Assembly (NCBI GenBank): GCA_964017045.1
Contig: OZ024806.1
Coordinates: forward strand, 1,437,502 to 1,501,501
Direction of reading: 5' to 3'
Source: Omphiscola glabra
Taxonomy: Eukaryota > Mollusca > Gastropoda > Lymnaeidae
DNA: 64,000 bases
Shown here: in pieces, positions 57,290 through 64,000 of the stretch
Layout of the letters: the number at the start of each line of letters is the position of its first letter
Position numbering within the stretch: the first letter of the stretch is position 1
The notes under the pieces: generated by a model
What the model was told of the DNA's origin: nothing
Seen by the model: the letters and a program-made list of their open reading frames with translations, nothing else
The model's database searches: none
Made by a program: the position numbers and the translations under genes

Positions 57290-57850
57290 TCAAACATTAC
57301 TACAACTTACAACACATTCTAGCAAATAATACACTACACTTGATATTTTTGAATTTATCATTCATTAATACCCTACTAGTATAGATATAGCCGTGTAATA
57401 ATTAATATTTATAAAATGCCTAAAATTGTATACATACATATTTATTTTTTACACATATTGTTATTTTTAGATACTTATTATTAACTTTTATTTGACATGC
57501 AACAGACTTAAGTATTATTTTGATCTCCAATTTTATGTACACAGTTAAACGATGGCATCATCATTCAAACCAATAAATAAATGTGATCTACAAAAATGAG
57601 AACAATTATGTTGATAACCTAAATGTATTCTTAGATTTAACTACTATTGCGATTTACCATAATAAGGAAAATAATTCTCATAAACACAAAATACACTCAA
57701 GCAAGGTTTTATTTATTTTAACTAAGTATATCAAATACAACAGTATTCAGAAATTCAAAACAAAATGTAGGCTATATAAACACATTGGACACTCAGAATA
57801 TTATTAAGTTAACTACATTTGTGAACTACCACAATATGGACACTATGTAC
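57290..57850. repeat. Segmental duplication, partner of 1980-2520
   Basis: Shared blocks include ACTAGTATAGATATAGCC against CTAATAGTACAGATATAACA and GTGAACTACCACAATATG. The match stops where the CRE array begins at 2548. Confidence 0.6.
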
Positions 57851-57859
57851 ATAATCACA

Positions 57860-58490
57860 CACTCTGTGAATTTAACTGTGAATGCGATTTAATGAAAAAA
57901 GACAATAATGTACATAATTACACATTCAGTGAATTTAACTTTAAATGTGATCTACCACACTGGAAATACCCCCCCCCCCCCTAATTACACACTTCTAGAA
58001 TCTAACTTTATATTACATGTATGTAATAAACTAAATTCATCCATATTATGAATATATTTTTAATCATATACAACCATTTTTTTCACATTTAATATCTTTA
58101 TGAACATCTATACGTTTATTGTTAGCCCCAGTATTGAAATTTTGAACTAAACTGTCTTCCCCATAATATCAAATTTTATTATTAGCATCTCCACTTTGTG
58201 ACTACGGTAATTCGTTAGTATTGATTGATGTCAAATATTTGAAGACTAAATAATCATCCATATCATTATCATTACAAGATGAATGATCTTTTTAGATATA
58301 ATTAATAAAAACATGAGTCAAGTTATAGAAAATTTAATAAACTTTTTAAATTTACAAAATTTTATTCACAACTAGTTGAAATGTAAATCAGGACATTAAT
58401 ATACATGTTTTGATTTACATGAAATCTCCTTTTGCTAATACTGATAGTGACATAATTATATTTTCAGCATATAAAAAAATAAAAGATGAT
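57860..58490. other. AT-rich stretch, nothing recognised
   Basis: Two imperfect copies of a segment of about 70 bp (ACACTCTGTGAATTTAACTG type) lie at 57840-57960, and a C-run at 57969. No gene was found. Confidence 0.4.
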
Positions 58491-58499
58491 ATGTGCAGG

Positions 58500-58825
58500 G
58501 CTAATGTCATACAATATATGGTGTTTTTTGAAAAAAACTTTATACAATATATGTTGTTGTTCTTACTGCCAACTTCATACAATATATGGTGTTGTTCTTA
58601 CTGCCAAAGTCATACAATATATGGTGTTGTTCTTTCTGCCAACGTCATACAATATATGGTGCTGTTCTTACTGCCAACGTCATACAATATATGGTGTTGT
58701 TCTTACTGCCAACGTCATACAATATATGGTGTTGTTCTTACTGCCAACGTCATACAATATATGGTGTTGATCTTACTGCCAATGGCATACAATAGATGGT
58801 GTTGTAGTTACAGCCAATATTTAGC
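58500..58825. repeat. 35-bp minisatellite, about 9 units
   Basis: The unit is catacaatatatggtgttgt with TCTTACTGCCAACGT. Confidence 0.92.
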
Positions 58826-59072
58826 ATCATAATTGACAGTTTTTAATGTAAATCTTATTTGTAAAAATTAATTTAAAAAAAAATGCAATAAGCATTTATT
58901 ATGTGTTAATTGTCATACACAGTTTAATTGGTAAATTTCACATGTATAATTTAAATAAATAAAACTAAACAACCAAGTCTTGGTAAATGTAATGGTAAAT
59001 AATGTTTAGAAATCTATTGAAAATGTAACCAAAAGTAAAATCCTTTTAACTATTGAAAATGTAATTGACTCT

Positions 59073-59440
59073 AGAATGCTTACATGCATTTTAAATATAA
59101 CCAACACTGCAATGCTTACATGCATTTTAAATATAACCAACACTGCAATGCTTACATGTATTTTAAATATAACCAACACTGCAATGCTTACATGCATTTT
59201 AAATATAACCAACACTGCAATGCTTACATGCATTTTAAATATAACCAACACTGCAATGCTTACATGTATTTTAAATATAACCAACACTGCAATGCTTACA
59301 TGCATTTTAAATATAACCAACACTGCAATGCTTACATGCATTTTAAATATAACCAACACTGCAATGCTTACATGTATTGTTAATTTAACGAACACTAGAA
59401 TGCTTACATGTATTGTAAATGTAACCAACAGTAGAATACT
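59073..59440. repeat. 36-bp minisatellite, about 10 units
   Basis: The unit is aatgcttacatgcattttaa and ATATAACCAACACTGC. The CATGCA and CATGTA variants occur in a regular order (two CATGCA, one CATGTA), suggesting a 108-bp higher-order unit. Confidence 0.92.
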
Positions 59441-59954
59441 CACCCCCATTGTTTTAGTTTATGTCACAAATGACGCCAACTCTGTAATCGATTATGTCGA
59501 AATTGAATACATCATAAGTCAAATAATGTACCGACTACAACAGAAACAAGAATCGGTAATTGTTAAAAGTTGGTCTTCAAGGCTACAAATAAGATCATGT
59601 TATTGCGCTGTCTAAGATTAAAATGACACAATGGAAACAACACGACTTGCTGGAATGGTGACATTGATTTATTTTGTAATAGTTAATAACGTTAGCTCCA
59701 AATTGTATAAGTCATAAATTTTTATCATAAGACATTCAATGATTTCAATGCATCCAAAACCAAATGCAATGCACTTATAGCAACAAAAAACTTTCAAAAA
59801 TTACACAACAACGTCATAAACAAACACTTATCCCAAATCCATTTTTTATCATTTCCCGCTTCACTTTCTAACAATGAATCCAAGATATGTATGCTGTTCA
59901 AACGTACCCAAAGAGTCTTAGAGATTGCTGCTCATTCAATTAGACAAATAAGCT

Positions 59955-60075
59955 CTTAATTGTTGGTCATCAAACTTGACCTATGAGTTCTAAATATTGT
60001 TGGTCTTCAAACTTGACCTATGAGTCATTGATTTTGATGGTCATCAAAGTTGTCTAATGAGTCCTAGATATTGTT
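59955..60075. repeat. About 40-bp tandem repeat, about 3 units
   Basis: Units share TTGGTCATCAAACTTGACCT and ATGAGT. Confidence 0.7.
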
Positions 60076-60139
60076 AGCCACTGAGCGTAAAAGGACATGG
60101 GAAAATATAACATATACGTGACGTGAGCTTATGTGTGTT

Positions 60140-60843
60140 GCTGTGCCACTAGTCACTACAATGCATTGAGTGAATTCGTCTAGTACACAGATCAGATGTA
60201 GTGCCACTAGTCACTACAATGTATTGAGTGAATTTGTCTAGCACACAGATCAGATGTAGTGCCACTAGTCACTACAATGTATTGAGTGAATTCGTCTAGT
60301 ACACAGATCAGATGTAGTGCCACTAGTCACTACAATGTATTGAGTGAATTCGTCTAGTACACAGATCAGATGTAGTGCCACTAGTCACTACAATGTATTG
60401 AGTGAATTTGTCTAGCACACAGATCAGATGTAGTGCCACTAGTCACTACAATGTATTGTGTGAATTTGTCTAGCACACAGATCAGATGTAGTGCCACTAG
60501 TCACTACAATGTATTGAGTGAATTTGTCTAGCACACAGATCAGATGTAGTGCCACTAGTCACTACAATGTATTGAGTGAATTTGTCTAGCACACAGATCA
60601 GATGTAGTGCCACTAGTCACTACAATGTATTGAGTGAATTCGTCTAGTACACAGATCAGATGTAGTGCCACTAGTCACTACAATGTATTGAGTGAATTCG
60701 TCTAGTACACAGATCAGATGTAGTGCCACTAGTCACTACAATGTATTGAGTGAATTCGTCTAGTACACAGATCATATGTAGTGCCACTAGTCACTACAAT
60801 GTATTGAGTGAATTCGTCTAGTACACAGATCAGATGTAGTGCC
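60140..60843. repeat. 58-bp minisatellite, 12 units, two linked variants
   Basis: The unit is agtgccactagtcactacaa and continuing. One variant carries GAATTC with TAGTAC, the other GAATTT with TAGCAC. The order is A-B-A-A-B-B-B-B-A-A-A-A. Confidence 0.93.
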
Positions 60844-61083
60844 TTATTATCCAAGAGATTTCCAGTGAACCCCATTTGGGTATAATTTACCCCAGGTTGC
60901 TGACCACTGCTCTACAACATATGTCTTTGTGAAATTACTTGGTAGCAACTACAAAGATGCTTTGACTGAGTAAGTGACAAAGTCATCACATTATTGTTCC
61001 CACAACGCCGAAGCGTCAGTCGCCATTTTTTTGGAACATTTGTGCAAGACGCTTCTCAACTCGGCAGCCCAAAATCTTAAATA

Positions 61084-61211
61084 ATGAATACAAATGACGA
61101 AAATATTGGTCAAATTTTATCTGAATCTTCTGAACCTGAATTTAGTGACTCGGATTCGGATTTTGATGAGAATCTTCCTTTATACTCCATTATAGTCACT
61201 AAAACTAGAAG
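61084..61211 (+). pseudogene. Putative first exon of a piggyBac-like transposase
   Basis: The ATG at 61084 starts an acidic peptide (SESSEPEFSDSDSDFDENLP) that ends at a donor AGAAG/GTTAGT in phase 2. The next exon's acceptor (TTACATTCACAG, exon from 61674) continues in frame. Acidic N-termini are typical of piggyBac-type transposases. Confidence 0.45.
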
Positions 61212-61673
61212 GTTAGTAATCGAGTGTTTCCTCATTCAATTTTTTTTTTATATATTTTTTTTTTTTTAATTTATCGATTTATATTGTGTTTTTAAATAAT
61301 TTTTGAAATATTTACTACACATTTTTAAATGAATCTACGTATACTAAATTATCGTGTATTTTGAGAATATTTTTTTTATAAAATTAATTTTAGAGGACGC
61401 TGTTCTTAGAAACTGATGCTAAGGAATGTAAACAATGCAGTCGGCACTGATTATTATGATATATTTCATCCTAAAGAATATGAAATTTGACATTTCTGTG
61501 TGTTAAAAAAAATGTAATTATCTGACACTAAATTTTTTTGTCATAATGGTTTGTAGACAGTATTGGAAGTATTAGAAACTGGAAATTTAAGTGAAGTATA
61601 TATTTTGATATTCATTTCATCCCTAATAATTGCATATAGGTCTAAAATATTAGTTCTTCTTTTACATTCACAG

Positions 61674-62530
61674 GCTACACTTGTTGTATAATGTTCGAGA
61701 TGATGACCCACCCGTTCACACTCCTAAGTTTCCCCCAGCCAGAAAGCCAGGCTGACATTTGTGGGAAGAAATGTCAACATAACATGAATACAATGAGACA
61801 GGTAAATCTTCATCCAAAAGCCTCAGTGTTTCACACTGGATCTGGTTGAAAAAATTTGTAATACACCTATTCAACTACCATGGGACCTTCTAAACCTTCC
61901 ATCAACTATGGTTTGTTACAACAATATAACAAATTTACAAACTTCTGGGACCATAAAAAAGCATGGCAACTGTACCAGTCCTAAGTGTACAAAAAATACT
62001 CGTCAACTTCAGCAATATTTCATTAGTACCATGCGTTTTGGGCTCATGCCTTATTCCCAAAAACAGATTTATTCAAATAAGACATTCGTCAAAGTTTCTA
62101 ATATTGAAGCAGACAATGAGGACAGACTGTGCAATGTGAACTCTTCAGATTTTATCAGAAGAAAATAAAGATAAAAACCAAAGCAATGTGATATGATGTG
62201 GTGGATAAGAGATAACAAAATTTATATAATGTTCAGTGGAGAGGAAATTAAACAGCCTAACTTATTTCAAATAATGTGACAGCAAATGGATTTTCTTTTG
62301 TGAAGAGACCAAAACTGATTGTGTATTTCTATGCAATTATTGATGAGAAAACCAAATATTGTCTAATCAGATTTTGAAATCATACAATTCATTCATGTGT
62401 GGTGTTGACCTGTTGATAGATGGATATATCAACCTAAGTAAAGAGATCAGCACTGGACAAACACTTTTTTTCCATTTTGTTGATATTGTCAGCGATAATC
62501 TATTTAGGATTGTTCAAAATAAAACTTTGA
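61674..62530 (+). pseudogene. piggyBac-like transposase remnant
   Basis: After the acceptor the frame gives LHLLYNVRDDDPPVH, then FPPARKPG and a stop. Further blocks follow in piggyBac order: TSGTIKKHGN (GTI-K-R region), WWIRDNKIYIMFSGEE (W-DNK-V--LS region), and SYNSFMCGVDLLIDGY (YN--MGGVD-LD region), then FFHFVDIVSDN. Several stops and deletions remove the DDD catalytic core in between. No TTAA-flanked ends were located. Confidence 0.6.
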
Positions 62531-62811
62531 TATAGATGATCTGAAGCTACCTGACATTTAACTATCAATTGACTTCACCGAGGAAATTATTTTAGCATTA
62601 CATGATTTACCAAAAGTGATGATGTTCCAAGTGCTGCTAATGTAAATAACACAAAATACAATATAAGACATGCAATAATTCCTAAATGTATTTTAAAAGA
62701 CATTCTACAGTGTGCTATCAATTAGGAACGCTAAGAAAATAAAATCCTAAATAAAAAGTAGCACATGGTAAAATTATCTTTGTTTAAAAAAAACAATGAA
62801 ACTTTCTGAGT

Positions 62812-63345
62812 AACGCTACCATGAAGTTAAAACTCTCTATTACTTTGTCAAATGTAACGCTACCATGAAGTTAAAACTCTCTATTACTTTGTCAAATGTA
62901 ACGCTACCATGAAGTTAAAACTCTCTATTACTTTGTCAAATGTAACGCTACCATGAAGTTAAAACTCTCTATTACTTTGTCAAATGTAACGCTACCATGA
63001 AGTTAAAACTCTCTATTACTTTGTCAAATGTAACGCTACCATGAAGTTAAAACTCTCTATTACTTTGTCAAATGTAACGCTACCATGAAGTTAAAACTCT
63101 CTATTACTTTGTCAAATGTAACGCTACCATGAAGTTAAAACTCTCTATTACTTTATCAAATGTAACGCTACCATGAAGTTAAAACTCTCTATTACTTTGT
63201 CAAATGTAACGCTACCATGAAGTTAAAACTCTCTATTACTTTGTCAAATGTAACGCTACCATGAAGTTAAAACTCTCTATTACTTTGTCAAATGTAACGC
63301 TACCATGAAGTTAAAACTCTCTATTACTTTGTCAAATGTGTCATT
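62812..63345. repeat. 44-bp minisatellite, 12 nearly identical units
   Basis: The unit is taacgctaccatgaagttaa with AACTCTCTATTACTTTGTCAAATG. Only one internal single-base variant is seen (TTTATC in one unit), so the array expanded or was homogenised recently. Confidence 0.95.
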
Positions 63346-64000
63346 AATTTTTAAAAGGTAAAATAATAATAAGCTGTCATTTTTGTAGTGCGGTGAATAT
63401 TTAATTTTATTTTTATTATTTCCCTTTTTTGACACATTTTACAAAATAATTTATATTTTGGTCAAATGTCCATGAAGAAATGTTATAAATCTTGCAAATG
63501 ACATAGAAAAATGAATTTGCTTTCTAAATAAACAGATTTTATCAAATTATTTCAGGTGTTTTTTTTTTTTTCTTCTTTGCATCTGATCACCAACTTTTTT
63601 TTAAACACATTTTCATAACAAAAGTTTAGCATTATTTTTTTCCCAACTTCTAAGTGTTGACATTATATGTTTGAAAATCAACATTTTTAGAAACCTCATG
63701 CATTTCCCCACACATATATTTTAACATCATGATTTTTAGTCATGGATTCTAAAAAGTATTGACCATTTTGTGAGGTCACTAGAAATCTCAAGAAAAACAT
63801 GCAAAATTCAAGAAATGTAAGGAGTTAAGTGAGGTATTTCCATTACAATTTTCTCACTAGCTGCAACAAGACTTTTTAGTACAAAGCTAGTTTAGAACAT
63901 GGCGGTTTCATCATGAAATAAGATGGGATTTTTTCTTTTTATTTTTAAATGTTTGTGACGTCGTCTGACACAGTGAATACAAAATAAATCAAACCAAGGA
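63346..64000. other. AT-rich terminal stretch, nothing recognised
   Basis: No coding motif or repeat family was found. Confidence 0.4.

Larger units (their letters stand above)
55031..57290. other. About 2.2 kb present at copy C but absent at copy A
   Basis: The stretch is AT-rich with no recognised gene. It contains short unrecognised frames at 55982-56308, two ATTGGTTG (inverted CCAAT) boxes at 56536 and 56566, degenerate TTAGGG-like phrases, and a strong inverted repeat. Ends of an insertion could not be fixed. Confidence 0.45.

Noticed and set aside
60894..60925. Possible hAT terminus (inverse of CAGTGGTCAGCAACC)
   Set aside because: No matching inverted end was found on the other side of the 58-bp array, so an element could not be supported.

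Overview
This window looks like AT-rich, intron-bearing animal nuclear DNA. It has spliced gene pieces, LINE, SINE, LTR and DNA-transposon remnants, and very many minisatellites. A lophotrochozoan, perhaps a gastropod mollusc, is my best guess; this is inference from texture and not proven. I see no rRNA, CRISPR array or bacterial operon. By eye, roughly a quarter to a third of the bases lie in tandem arrays with units of 15 to 112 bp.

The recognisable genes are three minus-strand paralogs of one family: copy A at 1-1269 (cut by the window edge), copy B at 17382-18803 and copy C at 53219-54468. Each has a terminal exon (917 nt in B and C) carrying motifs in the order expected of a trypsin-like peptidase: TA-x-HVV, CDVDLL, SHPHG and PGSSGA. 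Before it lies an acidic exon of very different length in each copy (331, 255 and 105 nt), made of 9-codon repeats in A and B. All introns examined are phase 1. The 3' flanks of B and C are almost identical although their coding exons have diverged in patches. The copies sit in segmental duplications.

Between them: 2.5-3.9 kb holds a 35-bp array carrying about 24 exact CRE palindromes. The stretch 4-13 kb holds small minisatellites, a LINE tail and isolated candidate exons. The stretch 13-15 kb holds a MITE, a hAT end and a LINE tail. The stretch 19-25 kb is AT-rich and nearly featureless. The stretch 26-30 kb holds a 24-bp array, a small MITE, a LINE remnant and two related coding remnants.

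From 30.6 to 38.1 kb lies a decayed minus-strand Ty3/Gypsy element with recognisable LTRs and a pol remnant. It carries two SINEs with target duplications and, most strikingly, separate tandem arrays that each grew out of a conserved pol motif (MPFGL, YFDD, EFLGH, TDAS). A 21-bp array of about 84 units abuts its outer LTR edge.

From 46 to 51.7 kb lies a broken cadherin gene (minus strand) whose DINDN linker has itself become a 43-bp array. A hAT transposon (48.46-50.28 kb) sits inside it, with a triplicated transposase segment. The stretch 58-63.4 kb holds further arrays and a decayed piggyBac-like element. The unifying observation is that tandem arrays here repeatedly start inside former coding sequence, at every stage from 2 or 3 copies to tens, while the protease family carries such an array inside a spliced exon.
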